From the NCBI GenBank assembly GCA_025465465.1, contig JAODND010000024.1, forward strand, positions 1-50,589: a DNA stretch of 50,589 nt, read 5' to 3'. A model generated the notes under the pieces. That model ran no database searches and was not told where the DNA came from. It saw only the letters and a list, made by a program, of their open reading frames with translations. Both the position numbers and the translations under genes were made by a program. This document shows, piece by piece, positions 28,811-37,170 of this stretch (its first letter is position 1; each line of letters opens with the position of its first letter). This DNA is from Frankiales bacterium (GTDB lineage Bacteria > Actinomycetota > Actinomycetes > Mycobacteriales > SCTD01).

Positions 28811-30229
28811 TCACCCGGGCCCTGGCGGTCCGGTGCTGGTCCACTCCTGGCCGCCCGGGGTGTCCTTCACGAGCACGCCCAAGCTGGCGAGCTCGTCACG
28901 GAGCCGGTCAGATCCAGCGAAGTCCTTGGTTGTACGGGCGGCCGCGCGCTGGTCCAGCAGGTCCTGAGCTCCCGCGGGCAGCGCGGCTGGGGCTCGGCCG
29001 ACGTCGCGGGCGAGGTCGAGCCCGAGCAGCCGGTCGGCCCACGCGAACGTCTCGAACTTGCACCCGGCCGGCATGCTCTCGTCCTTCTCGAAGGCCCGCA
29101 GCACCTGCAGCGCACGAGGGGTGTCGAGGTCGTCGGAGAACGCGTCGAGGATGCCCTGCTGCACCTCGGCGCACATCGGCTTCGAGGGCTCCTCGGCCCA
29201 GCCGGCGACCGACGCGCGCCAGCGGGAGAGGGTCTTGTGCGCGCCGGCGATCTCCGCCCAGGACAGGTTGGCCTGCTGCCGGTAGCGGGTGCCCAGGAAC
29301 GCGAGCCGCAGCGCGAGCGGGTCATACCCGCGGTCCACGACGTCGGAGACGAGCACCACGTTGCCCGTCGACTTGGCCATCTTGCGGCCCTCGAAGAGCA
29401 GGTGCTCGCCGTGCACCCAGTGCCTCACGACCTCCTTGCCGGCATAGCAGTCGGTCTGCGCGCGCTCGTCCTCGTGGTGCGGGAACCGCAGGTCGATGCC
29501 GCCCGTGTGCACGTCGATGACGTCACCGAGCAGGTCGAGCGACATCGCCGAGCACTCGATGTGCCAGCCCGGGAAGCCACGGCCCCAGGGGGAGTCCCAG
29601 GTCATCTCGCGGTGCTCGCCGGCTCTCTTCCACAGCGCCCAGTCGGCGTGGAAGCGCTTGCCCTTCGCGAGCTCGGCGGCGTCGGCCCGGTGCCCGGCGC
29701 GCAACTCCGACAGCTTGTTGCCGCTGAGGGCGCCGTAGGAGGCGAAGGACTCGGCGGAGAAGTACACGGTCCCGTCGCCACCGACGTACGCATGGCCCTT
29801 GGCGAGGAGATCAGCGATGAGTCTCAACATGAGGTCTATACATTCTGAGGCTCGTGGGTACGCGTCGGCCGGCCGGATCCCGAGCAGCCCGAGGTCGCGA
29901 TGGAACGCGTCCTCGTAGAAGCGGGCGATCGCGAACGGGTCCTTGTTCTCTGCGCGTGCCTGCGCGAGCAGCTTGTCCTCGCCGTCGGCGTCGAGGTTGG
30001 TGTCGTCCTGGAGGTGTCCCACGTCGGTGATGTTCTGCACGAGCTGCACCTGCACCCCGTGCATCTCACAGGTACGCCTGATGAGGTCGGTGAGCAGGAA
30101 GGTGCGCAGGTTGCCGACGTGGGCGTACCGGTAGACCGTGGGGCCGCACGCGTAGACCCGCAGGAACCTGGGCGTGGACGGGACGATCTCCTCGACCGCT
30201 CGGGCACGGGTGTCCATCAGGCGAAGCAC
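28811..30229 (-). CDS. Cysteinyl-tRNA synthetase (class I) homologue
   Basis: 472 residues. It activates cysteine and charges tRNACys if canonical. The HIGH motif appears as HVGN in YACGPTVYRYAHVGNLRT, and KMSKS as KMAKS in GRKMAKSTGN. The zinc ligands are visible: Cys in YACGPTVY, Cys in PGWHIECSAM, and His/Glu in FPHHEDERAQ. A CysRS-type DALR region and C-terminus follow. MshC was considered and not favoured. I cannot tell whether this is the only CysRS. GTG 30229 is chosen because VLRLMDTRAR matches the usual CysRS start. TAGGCT seven bases upstream suggests a leaderless mRNA. Around 29815-29865 there is a patch of rare codons (ATA, AGA, TTG, TCA) at much lower GC. Confidence 0.85.
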   Translation of the reverse strand: MLRLMDTRARAVEEIVPSTPRFLRVYACGPTVYRYAHVGNLRTFLLTDLIRRTCEMHGVQVQLVQNITDVGHLQDDTNLDADGEDKLLAQARAENKDPFAIARFYEDAFHRDLGLLGIRPADAYPRASECIDLMLRLIADLLAKGHAYVGGDGTVYFSAESFASYGALSGNKLSELRAGHRADAAELAKGKRFHADWALWKRAGEHREMTWDSPWGRGFPGWHIECSAMSLDLLGDVIDVHTGGIDLRFPHHEDERAQTDCYAGKEVVRHWVHGEHLLFEGRKMAKSTGNVVLVSDVVDRGYDPLALRLAFLGTRYRQQANLSWAEIAGAHKTLSRWRASVAGWAEEPSKPMCAEVQQGILDAFSDDLDTPRALQVLRAFEKDESMPAGCKFETFAWADRLLGLDLARDVGRAPAALPAGAQDLLDQRAAARTTKDFAGSDRLRDELASLGVLVKDTPGGQEWTSTGPPGPG

Positions 30230-30236
30230 GCTGGTC

Positions 30237-30242
30237 AGCCTA
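30237..30242 (-). promoter_or_regulatory. Candidate -10 box (TAGGCT), leaderless start of the cysteinyl-tRNA synthetase gene
   Basis: On the minus strand TAGGCT is followed by seven bases and then the GTG start at 30229. The same hexamer and near-identical spacing precede the ybaK-like gene. No Shine-Dalgarno sequence is present. Confidence 0.45.
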
Positions 30243-30291
30243 GGCCGACGGACAAAACGGGCACAGATGGCTAACGGTCACGAACATCACG

Positions 30292-30321
30292 GTTGCAACT
30301 GGCAACTTTGGGCTAAGTTGC
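30292..30321. promoter_or_regulatory. Inverted-repeat cluster upstream of the sigma factor gene
   Basis: GTTGCAAC (30292-30299) is a self-complementary octamer. It is followed by GCAACTT (30302-30308) and AAGTTGC (30315-30321), a perfect 7-base inverted repeat with a 6-base spacer. The GCAAC core thus occurs three times in 30 bases between the divergent synthetase and sigma genes. It looks like an operator for a dimeric regulator, but it could also form an RNA hairpin. Confidence 0.45.
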
Positions 30322-30404
30322 GGATCTGTGGACGACCGTCGCCCGGTTCCAGCGTCCTTTAGTGATGTTGGGCTGCCTGTGTGGCAGCAGGGAAGGGATA
30401 CCCG

Positions 30405-32030
30405 GTGACTGAAGCGATCGCGCGCGAGCTGGTGGTGCTGCCACCCGTCGCGGACGATCCCGTCTTCACCGAACCGCTCCCCGAGAAGACCACGCCTGCC
30501 CCGCGCACCCTCGGCAACGACCCTCACGACTTCGCCGCCCTCTACATGCGGCACCGGTGGTCCTTCGCGCTTCATGCCCGCCGGTTCCTCTCCGACAAGC
30601 GCGACATCGACGAGGTCGTGCAGGAGGGCTTCCTCAAGCTCTTCCTCGCGATGCCGGAGCTCGAGACGGAGCTGCAGGCGCTCGCCTATGCCCGCCGGAC
30701 CATCACCAACCTGTGCATCGACCGCTATCGCGCCGACCAGCGCCGGCCCCGACTCGTCGACCTCGAGAGCGTGCGGGTCGACGACCTCGCCGAGGACGAC
30801 GAGCTCGACCCCGTGGTCGCCGCCGAGGACGCCGCCATCGTGCGGGAGGCCCTCGCCCTGCTGTCGCCGCTGCACCGCGAGGCGCTCATCAAGCGTGAGG
30901 TCGAGGAGAAGTCGCTCCCGCAGATCGCGGTCGAGCTCGACCTGCCCGTCGAGCAGGTCAAGCACGTGCTGCACCGCGCCCGCCGTTCCCTGCGGCGGCT
31001 GCTGGTCGGGACCTACGTGGAGCCCGGCGTCGACCTCGACCTGGCCAGCGTGCTCGCCGCCAACCGGGCCCGGGCGGCCGCGGCAGCGAAGCCGACCGGC
31101 GCAGCTGTCATCGCCATCCTGCTCGTGCTCGCCGGCGTCATCGGCCTGCGCTCGCACGGCAACTCGCGTCGGCAGCTCGAGGTGGCGCCGTCCGCTCAAC
31201 CTGGAGCGATACTCGGGGGGCTTCCCTCCGGGGCACCTGCGACGCCTACGCGGCACGTGCCGTCGAGCAGCCTGCCCCCGGCGAAAGCCGTGCAGCACCA
31301 CGCAGCCCCCCCGGTTACCGGCCAAGGCTCACCCGCAGCACCCACGAGCGGCTCCAGGAAGCCCACCGGCACGGGCGGAAAGCCGACGACTCCTTCGGTG
31401 CCACCGACCCAGCCTCCGGTCATCCCCGCCGCGCCCGTCTACGTCGTGACGGGCGTGCCGGGACCGTCGACCGCTCAGGTGGTCGACCAGCAACGGGACC
31501 TTCGCCCGGCCGGCACCGCCAGCACCAGCACGCTCACCAACGGTCAGTACGCGCTGCGCCAGAGCTTCACCTTCGACCCGGAGGGCTCTCTCACGTCCGT
31601 GTCAGCAAACGAGACGCTGCCGGCGCCACAGGGCTCCGTGGCGACGGCGCTGGGCTCAAGTGCCACCAACGTGGAGATGCTGGCTGACGGCACCATTCGG
31701 CTCCTCACCACGGGGATCTCCCAACCCGCAGACGGTTCGGGACCCTCGCACACGCTTGTGCTCGATGTCGTCCTCGACAGCGCCCGCGTCCAGGTGCTCA
31801 GCGAGACTGTCACCGTCAGCGACCAGGTCGCTGCCGCACCCGAAGCCACCCCGAGCGCGTCGCCGGTGACCCCCGAGCCAGCCCCCACCCCGTCGGCTCC
31901 GCCGCCGACGCCATCAGCTCCGCCGCTGCTGACCAGCACGAGTTCCTCGAGCGCCGGGCGCCCCCCGGCCGACGGGAATCCGCTCGGGTCGGCGGTGGCG
32001 GTGGTAGCCGGTTCCCTGCCCAACCGCTAG
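30405..32030 (+). CDS. Sigma-70 family factor fused to a transmembrane helix and extracytoplasmic domain
   Basis: 541 residues from GTG 30405, preceded by GGAAGGGA at six bases (GTG 30381 in frame lacks such a site). Region 2 lies at about 45-110 (DIDEVVQEGFLKLFLAMPEL, then NLCIDRYRADQRR). Region 4 lies at about 150-205 (LSPLHREALIKREVEEKSL, VEQVKHVLHRARRSLRRLL). A hydrophobic helix at about 233-250 (AAVIAILLVLAGVIGL) follows, then about 290 outside residues: a Pro/Ser/Thr-rich linker, a beta-rich domain and a second Pro/Ser-rich tail. A sigma factor tied to the membrane could be released by proteolysis or signal directly. It precedes the giant surface protein gene, a probable target. Confidence 0.85.
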   Translation: MTEAIARELVVLPPVADDPVFTEPLPEKTTPAPRTLGNDPHDFAALYMRHRWSFALHARRFLSDKRDIDEVVQEGFLKLFLAMPELETELQALAYARRTITNLCIDRYRADQRRPRLVDLESVRVDDLAEDDELDPVVAAEDAAIVREALALLSPLHREALIKREVEEKSLPQIAVELDLPVEQVKHVLHRARRSLRRLLVGTYVEPGVDLDLASVLAANRARAAAAAKPTGAAVIAILLVLAGVIGLRSHGNSRRQLEVAPSAQPGAILGGLPSGAPATPTRHVPSSSLPPAKAVQHHAAPPVTGQGSPAAPTSGSRKPTGTGGKPTTPSVPPTQPPVIPAAPVYVVTGVPGPSTAQVVDQQRDLRPAGTASTSTLTNGQYALRQSFTFDPEGSLTSVSANETLPAPQGSVATALGSSATNVEMLADGTIRLLTTGISQPADGSGPSHTLVLDVVLDSARVQVLSETVTVSDQVAAAPEATPSASPVTPEPAPTPSAPPPTPSAPPLLTSTSSSSAGRPPADGNPLGSAVAVVAGSLPNR

Positions 32031-32085
32031 GTTCCGGACGAAGTTCAAGGAAGAGGACGACCAACGACCCCGACCGACGTCTCAG

Positions 32086-32215
32086 TAGGTATCGGAGTCG
32101 TTCGTCGGCTTCTTCCACCCGCCCCGGTTGCATGACGCCGAGGTGGTGGGGCGCCCTCGGGTGCTCCGCGACGGCCGCTCAGAGCGGACGGCCGTGATTC
32201 CTGAAAGGGATCTAC
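32086..32215 (+). promoter_or_regulatory. Structured leader of the giant surface protein gene
   Basis: A possible -10 box TAGGTA at 32086-32091 would give a leader of about 120 bases. Two stems are visible: CCGAGG (32138-32143) with CCTCGG (32155-32160), and a longer one at 32171-32195 in which ACGG pairs with CCGT and CCGCT with AGCGG, with a 4-base bulge. AAAGGGA (32204-32210) is the ribosome binding site, five bases before the ATG. Long folded leaders that stabilise mRNA are known for S-layer genes; that role is an inference here. Confidence 0.45.
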
Positions 32216-35200
32216 ATGTCAAGTACGTCTAGGGCGCTCAAGCGCCTTGGCGTTGCCTCGGTGGGGGCCGTCACCCTGCTGTCGACCCCATATCTGGGTG
32301 TCGTCTCAGCATTTGCGGCTACGCCCTCCGGCCCGGCAACCGCCGAAATCACGAGCCAGCTGCAGGGAGTCGCGTCTACCAAGGACGACGGCACCGACAC
32401 CCTGGTCAAGATCTCCGCGAACGTCACCGTTCCCGGCACTGGCCAGACGGCGGTTGCGGGTGTCCGCTTCAGCTACACCCCCGTCGACGCCGCCTTCAAC
32501 CCGACGGGCCCCACGGTCCAGCTGGGCATCGACAACACCGCCCCCTACTCCAAGACATACACGGCGGCCAACACGCCGGCTGGCACCTTCTATCGCGAGA
32601 CCGCGGAAGCCGTCGACGCGAACGGGGTGACCATCGCTGCAGGCACCGACTTCCAGGACGTCTCCCTCAGCAACGCCAACTCCTCGGTGCACATCTCGCA
32701 GCCTGTCGAGGGCGCGACGATCGGGCGGTCGAGCACCGGCAACATCATCGTCTCCGGGACGCGTTCTGCAGACCTTCCGGCTATCAAGGTCTCCGCGCGC
32801 ACGCGGGACAACTCTGATGGCTCTCTGAGCCCCGCCGGTGCCGTCACGACGGTTCCCGCGGGCACCGTGACGGTCCCGGCAGGGAGCAACGCTTGGTCCG
32901 CCAACGTCGCCGCCCCCGCCTGTCCGAACACGGCTGCGAGCGGCTGTAACGTCGTCATCAACGCTGTCGAGCAGACCACGGGCAGCGACGAGACCACTGA
33001 GGCGACGCTCTACACGGCGACCATCACGAAGTTCACTGTGGCGCCGACCGACGCGTCTCAGCAGGTCAACGTTGACCAGACCTTTGTGGTCACCGCGCTC
33101 GACCAGAACAACAACCCGGTCGGGGCCGTTCCGGTCACCGTCACCGAGTCCACGAACGCCACCGAGATCGACACTGTCAACCCGCCGACCAACGGTGGAA
33201 CTGCCGCGGGTACGGCCACTGGTGCATCGGGCACCACCGGTACCGATGGCACCTTCTCGTTCAAGAGCAAGGACGGCACTGCGGAGGTCACCACCTTCAC
33301 GATCACGTCCGGCACGGGCAACCCGGCGACGGACTTCACCATCACGGCGAAGCTGACGACCTACGTCGCCACCCCGAAGACGCCGACTCTGAGCCTGACT
33401 CCGACGAAGACGCTCTATGCGACGCCATGTACCGCGGGCAGCTGCAACTTCTTCGCAGCCCCTGGATCTGAGTACACGGCGTCCACGCCCGTCGCTGACG
33501 TCTGCGTCACGGACCAGAACGGGAACCCGTACTCGAACACCAACGCGCCGCCTGCCAACCTCGTCGTGACCGTGACTCGCACGACGACGACAGGCACCAC
33601 CACGACGCCGCCGGTCACCACGCCGGTCCCCGTTGCGTCCCTCACTGCGGACGGTGCGACAGGTAAGGGCAACTGCTACGTGATCCCGCACGCCGCCGCT
33701 GGGCCGGAGGACTTCGGCAGCGACACGTTCCGGGCGTACTTCGAGAACAACGGAACGCCTGGCTTCCAGACCGGTTCGAGCGATGTCGGTACTGCTGATG
33801 TCGTGGCCAACTACGGCCAGCTGGTCATCACCGGCCTCAACACGCAGTCGGTCAAGGGTTCGAACGTGACGGTCGACTTCAAGGTCGCCACGCCTGACGG
33901 TCGCCCGTTCGTGGGTCGCAAGCTGGACGCCTTCCTGCCTGGCGGGGGTACGGCCAACTTCCCGACCACGCAGCCCGCGACAACCACCCGCACGACTTCG
34001 TTCTCGGTGAGCTGCGTGACCGACGCGAACGGGCTCTGCTCCGTGACGGTGACTGACACCGTGGCCGAGGGCGTGGATGTCACTCTGTACGACGAGATCA
34101 GCAACGCGACCCAGACGTCCACCAACGCGGATGACACCGCCAACGTGGACTTCCGGACCAAGTCGGTGGCGCTGACCCAGTTCCTGGCGGACACCAGCAA
34201 CATCCTCCAGCCCGACGGGAACACCGACCCGGGCAACGCCCGTCCGGGTGACGTCGTCGAGTACAGCTATGAGCTGCGGGACGCGAACAACGCGGACCTC
34301 CGCAACGTTTCGACGACGCTCACGGTGGACAACGGGTTCTTCACGCCCGAGTGCAAGACCGGCTACAACTCGTGCACGTTCGACCCGGCCGCGGCCGACG
34401 GTGCCGTCACCGGCAACCTGAAGAGCCTTGGCAAGACCATCACGGTCAAGTCGGACGACAGCGGGTTCGTCACCTTCGCACTGGCCATCGGCCGCGACCC
34501 CCTGTTCGACGCCAACGGCGTCGTCCCGGCGATCGTGACCGCGGCCGCCACGGGTGGTACGGCTACCTCGGGCACGGCGGGGAACGCGGTGGACTCGTTC
34601 ACCACGAACGGGATCAAGGTCGCCAACGGCGGCACCGTCAAGATGCTCGCGGGCCAGAAGCCCAACAGCCTCAACGGTGACGTTCAGAGCAACGGTTCCA
34701 ACTTGATCCCTGGTCAGACCTCGTTCATCGCGAGGACGGGTTCGAACTTCGTGGTCCACGTGACCGACCAGTTCGGCAACCTGGTTCGACTCACCAACTG
34801 CGACGTGGCACTCACCGTGACCGGTGGCGGCTACCTCTCCAGCACCTGTGCCCGTGGTTCCTTCACGAGCACCGACACCACCAACCAGTTCAACGTCGAC
34901 TCCGACTCGACCAGCACCACCGGTCAGTCCAACACGGTGACGGCGACCTGGCAGGCCCCGGTTACGCAGTTCAAGGCCGTCACTCCGGCCACGACCCCGC
35001 CGAGCTTCACCACGCCCGCCGGTACTGCCGTGACCAAGACCGACACGTTCACCATCAACCTGTACGCCGTCGACGAGAAGGCCCTGCACTACGCCTTCGC
35101 GAGCACCCCGAGCTCCTCGGTGCCGGTCAACACCGCCGTGACCATCACGGTGACCGTGACGGACCAGAAGACCCAGCCGGTCCAGGGCCTGTGCGCGCAC

Positions 35201-35947
35201 TTCCTGCGCTCCGGTCCCGGTTCGCAGTCCGGTGAGGGTGGTGCCAACGACATCTTCGGTCAGTGCACCCTGGTGACGAACTCGGCCGGCAAGGCTGGTT
35301 ACAGCTTCTCGTCCACCACACCCGGCACCGCCACGGTGACGGTCATCGTGAGTGACGCGAGCGGCAACGAGCTGAGCCGCGGCGTAGTCAACACCGTGTT
35401 CACGTCTGGCACGCCTGGTACGTCCGTCCCGACGGTCTCCATCAGCACCACGGCGATCAATGTCGGTCAGACGGCGCCCGTGACCATCCATGGCAAGCCG
35501 GGTGACAGCGTGACGCTGTTCGCGCTGACCCGTCCGGCCACGTCGTACCACGCAGTGGTCACGGTCACGCTGCCCGCGAGTGGTGTTTACAGCCGCTCGA
35601 TCAGGCCGCGTGGCAACACCCGCCTGTTCGCCCGCTCTGCGGCTGGCGACAGTCACTCGGTGTTCGTGAACGTGCGGCCGGCCATGTCCCTCGCGGGCCA
35701 TGTCTCCGGCAAGACCGGCACCTTCACCGGAACGATCGTGCCCGGTCACGGCAACGTGACTGTGCGCCTGTTCACGGTGAAGAACGGCACGATCAGGCTG
35801 GTCGGTACGACGCACACCATCACGAACGGCCACTACTCCTACAGCCGCGTGTTTGCGGCCAAGGGTGCAGTGACGTTCATCGCGCAGACGCTCTCCGACG
35901 GACAGAACCTGTCCACGCAGTCGAACCGCGTCACCGTCACCTTCTAG
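32216..35947 (+). CDS. Giant secreted Ig-like repeat surface protein (S-layer-like candidate)
   Basis: 1243 residues rich in Thr, Val, Asn and Ala. A signal peptide ends SAFAATPSG (cleavage near residue 35). Several Ig-like/Big_1-like modules are suggested by recurring segments: FVVTALDQNNNPVGAVPVTV, VADVCVTDQNGNPYSN, ITVTVTDQKTQPVQGLCAHF and FVVHVTDQFGNLVRLTNCDV. The C-terminal 180 residues form two beta modules ending NRVTVTF. No sorting motif or membrane anchor is seen, so it may self-assemble or bind the envelope non-covalently. Base composition is less GC-rich than its neighbours. A strong ribosome binding site, a long folded leader and a strong terminator point to high expression. It probably depends on the sigma factor encoded upstream. 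Confidence 0.82.
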   Translation: MSSTSRALKRLGVASVGAVTLLSTPYLGVVSAFAATPSGPATAEITSQLQGVASTKDDGTDTLVKISANVTVPGTGQTAVAGVRFSYTPVDAAFNPTGPTVQLGIDNTAPYSKTYTAANTPAGTFYRETAEAVDANGVTIAAGTDFQDVSLSNANSSVHISQPVEGATIGRSSTGNIIVSGTRSADLPAIKVSARTRDNSDGSLSPAGAVTTVPAGTVTVPAGSNAWSANVAAPACPNTAASGCNVVINAVEQTTGSDETTEATLYTATITKFTVAPTDASQQVNVDQTFVVTALDQNNNPVGAVPVTVTESTNATEIDTVNPPTNGGTAAGTATGASGTTGTDGTFSFKSKDGTAEVTTFTITSGTGNPATDFTITAKLTTYVATPKTPTLSLTPTKTLYATPCTAGSCNFFAAPGSEYTASTPVADVCVTDQNGNPYSNTNAPPANLVVTVTRTTTTGTTTTPPVTTPVPVASLTADGATGKGNCYVIPHAAAGPEDFGSDTFRAYFENNGTPGFQTGSSDVGTADVVANYGQLVITGLNTQSVKGSNVTVDFKVATPDGRPFVGRKLDAFLPGGGTANFPTTQPATTTRTTSFSVSCVTDANGLCSVTVTDTVAEGVDVTLYDEISNATQTSTNADDTANVDFRTKSVALTQFLADTSNILQPDGNTDPGNARPGDVVEYSYELRDANNADLRNVSTTLTVDNGFFTPECKTGYNSCTFDPAAADGAVTGNLKSLGKTITVKSDDSGFVTFALAIGRDPLFDANGVVPAIVTAAATGGTATSGTAGNAVDSFTTNGIKVANGGTVKMLAGQKPNSLNGDVQSNGSNLIPGQTSFIARTGSNFVVHVTDQFGNLVRLTNCDVALTVTGGGYLSSTCARGSFTSTDTTNQFNVDSDSTSTTGQSNTVTATWQAPVTQFKAVTPATTPPSFTTPAGTAVTKTDTFTINLYAVDEKALHYAFASTPSSSVPVNTAVTITVTVTDQKTQPVQGLCAHFLRSGPGSQSGEGGANDIFGQCTLVTNSAGKAGYSFSSTTPGTATVTVIVSDASGNELSRGVVNTVFTSGTPGTSVPTVSISTTAINVGQTAPVTIHGKPGDSVTLFALTRPATSYHAVVTVTLPASGVYSRSIRPRGNTRLFARSAAGDSHSVFVNVRPAMSLAGHVSGKTGTFTGTIVPGHGNVTVRLFTVKNGTIRLVGTTHTITNGHYSYSRVFAAKGAVTFIAQTLSDGQNLSTQSNRVTVTF

Positions 35948-35953
35948 TCGACA

Positions 35954-35983
35954 GCTGGTGGGAGGCTCCGGCCTCCCACCAGC
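35954..35983 (+). terminator. Strong terminator after the giant surface protein gene
   Basis: GCTGGTGGGAGGC and GCCTCCCACCAGC form a perfect 13-base stem with a TCCG loop, six bases after the TAG stop. No T-run follows, as is common for actinobacterial terminators. Confidence 0.8.
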
Positions 35984-36012
35984 CCGACTGAAGGCCTAGC
36001 ACCAAGAAACAC

Positions 36013-36048
36013 CAACGAGGCCCCGTCCGAGTGGACGGGGCCTCGTTG
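36013..36048 (-). terminator. Terminator of the lipoprotein/SirB1 operon (possibly bidirectional)
   Basis: CAACGAGGCCCCGTCC and GGACGGGGCCTCGTTG form a perfect 16-base stem with a GAGT loop. On the minus strand it follows the lipoprotein stop at 36061 and is followed by GTGTTTCTTGG, a short T-rich tract. It can also back up the surface protein terminator on the plus strand. Confidence 0.8.
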
Positions 36049-36060
36049 CGTTGCCGACAG

Positions 36061-36417
36061 CTACTTCTGAGGTGGCACGCCCACGGTGCCCAGGGACTGC
36101 AGCTTGGCGAGCACCGCGTCCCGCTGCGCTTGGGTGATCGTGAAGGTGAGTTGCACCTCGAGCGTCAGCGCACCGGTCACCGACGCCGCGCGCACACCCG
36201 GCAGGGCGGCCAGCGCCGACAGCGACTGCGACAGCTTCTTGTGGTCGACGCCCTTGCCGGCCGTGACCACATAGACCGAGGAGATGGGGAACCGCGGATC
36301 CTTCGTGGCGGAAGGAGCGGGAGACGACGTCGGCGCACCGCTGGTGCCGGACGACCCGGAGCAGCCGGTCAGGGCCAGACAGCCGGTGAGGACAAAAAAG
36401 GTGGCAGCTCTTCGCAT
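36061..36417 (-). CDS. Small lipoprotein
   Basis: 118 residues from ATG 36417. The start MRRAATFFVLTGCLALTGCS is a lipoprotein signal peptide with lipobox LTGC (Cys19). A Ser/Pro/Thr-rich linker follows, then a compact domain of about 75 residues (RFPISSVYVVTAGKGVDHKK, VQLTFTITQAQRDAVLAKL) with a beta-alpha-beta look. An in-frame GTG at 36435 would give a less typical signal peptide. It follows the SirB1-like gene closely, so they are probably co-transcribed. I do not recognise the domain. Confidence 0.7.
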   Translation of the reverse strand: MRRAATFFVLTGCLALTGCSGSSGTSGAPTSSPAPSATKDPRFPISSVYVVTAGKGVDHKKLSQSLSALAALPGVRAASVTGALTLEVQLTFTITQAQRDAVLAKLQSLGTVGVPPQK

Positions 36418-36441
36418 GCCAGCAGCCTGCCCCACGGCTCG

Positions 36442-37170
36442 TCAGTTCAGTCGGGCCCTGCCCTGCCTGGCGTGGCGGCGGGCCGCCTCCGCGTCCTCGG
36501 GGGTGGCGTCCTCCACCACCTCGGCATAAGCCTCCAGCGCCGCGGCGCCTGCCGAGAACGCGCCGAGGCGCAACAGCAGCTCGCCCTGCTCGCGGCGCAG
36601 CTCGACGGGGTGCCGAGGCAGCAGCAAGGACAGCTCGGTGGCCCACAGCCGGGTGCGGGCGGTGTCGAGCGACATGCCCTGGCGCTCGGCGAGTGCGCGG
36701 ATGTTGGTGAGCACCCGCAGCAGCAGCGATCCCGGATCGAGGACGGGCTCGTGCGCCGCGTGGACCACGCTCCCGCCACTGAACGGATCGACGACCGTGT
36801 CGCCCACGAGGGTCAGGACGTGCCCCGGCAGGCCGAGCGCCACGGCTTCGAGACCAGCCCGGGCGGCGACCTCACACCACACGACGGAGAGCAGGATCGG
36901 CAGCCCCCGGCGCCGTCTGAGCACCTGGTGCAGCAGCGAGGAGCGCAGGTCGTCGTAGTCGGCCGCCGATCCGGTGAACTCACCCAGTGCGCGCTGCAGC
37001 CCACCGACGTCCTTCGAGGTCACCTTCGCGGCCAGGACGTCGAGCTCGACGAGGCTGTCGGTCACCGACAGATCGGGCTCCACCTCGCACCCGATCAGCA
37101 GGCAGGCCTCGGCGACGTCGCAGTCGGGCGACCGGACCAGCTCCGCGAACCGCTCGCGCGACCGGCTCAC
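36442..37170 (-). CDS. SirB1-like (transglutaminase-like/TPR) protein
   Basis: 242 residues from GTG 37170. The N-terminal half matches the SirB1/YchA transglutaminase-like family: RRRRGLPILLSVVWCEVAAR, then VALGLPGHVLTLVGD and VDPFSGG, with Cys, His and Asp in the positions of the papain-like triad. The C-terminal half is helical and TPR-like (LELRREQGELLLRLGAFSAG-type helices). Family members occur near peptide-release or lysine-pathway genes; their function is not settled. The start overlaps the stop of the upstream small gene by four bases. Confidence 0.8.
   Translation of the reverse strand: MSRSRERFAELVRSPDCDVAEACLLIGCEVEPDLSVTDSLVELDVLAAKVTSKDVGGLQRALGEFTGSAADYDDLRSSLLHQVLRRRRGLPILLSVVWCEVAARAGLEAVALGLPGHVLTLVGDTVVDPFSGGSVVHAAHEPVLDPGSLLLRVLTNIRALAERQGMSLDTARTRLWATELSLLLPRHPVELRREQGELLLRLGAFSAGAAALEAYAEVVEDATPEDAEAARRHARQGRARLN

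Noticed and set aside
28811..30229. Identification of this gene as mshC
   Set aside because: MshC is a CysRS paralogue and mshB is nearby, but the CysRS-type start, the TDVGHLQDD segment, the zinc ligands and the DALR-like tail fit a cysteinyl-tRNA synthetase better.
32306..35833. A 1175-residue open frame on the minus strand, antisense to the giant surface protein
   Set aside because: High GC removes stops from the opposite strand. The product is Arg/Gly/Val-rich with no motif, and the plus-strand gene has a signal peptide, ribosome binding site and terminator.
36013..36048. CRISPR-like repeat
   Set aside because: The hairpins at 35954-35983 and 36013-36048 differ in sequence and are not spaced repeats; they are terminators. 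No CRISPR array or cas gene was seen anywhere.
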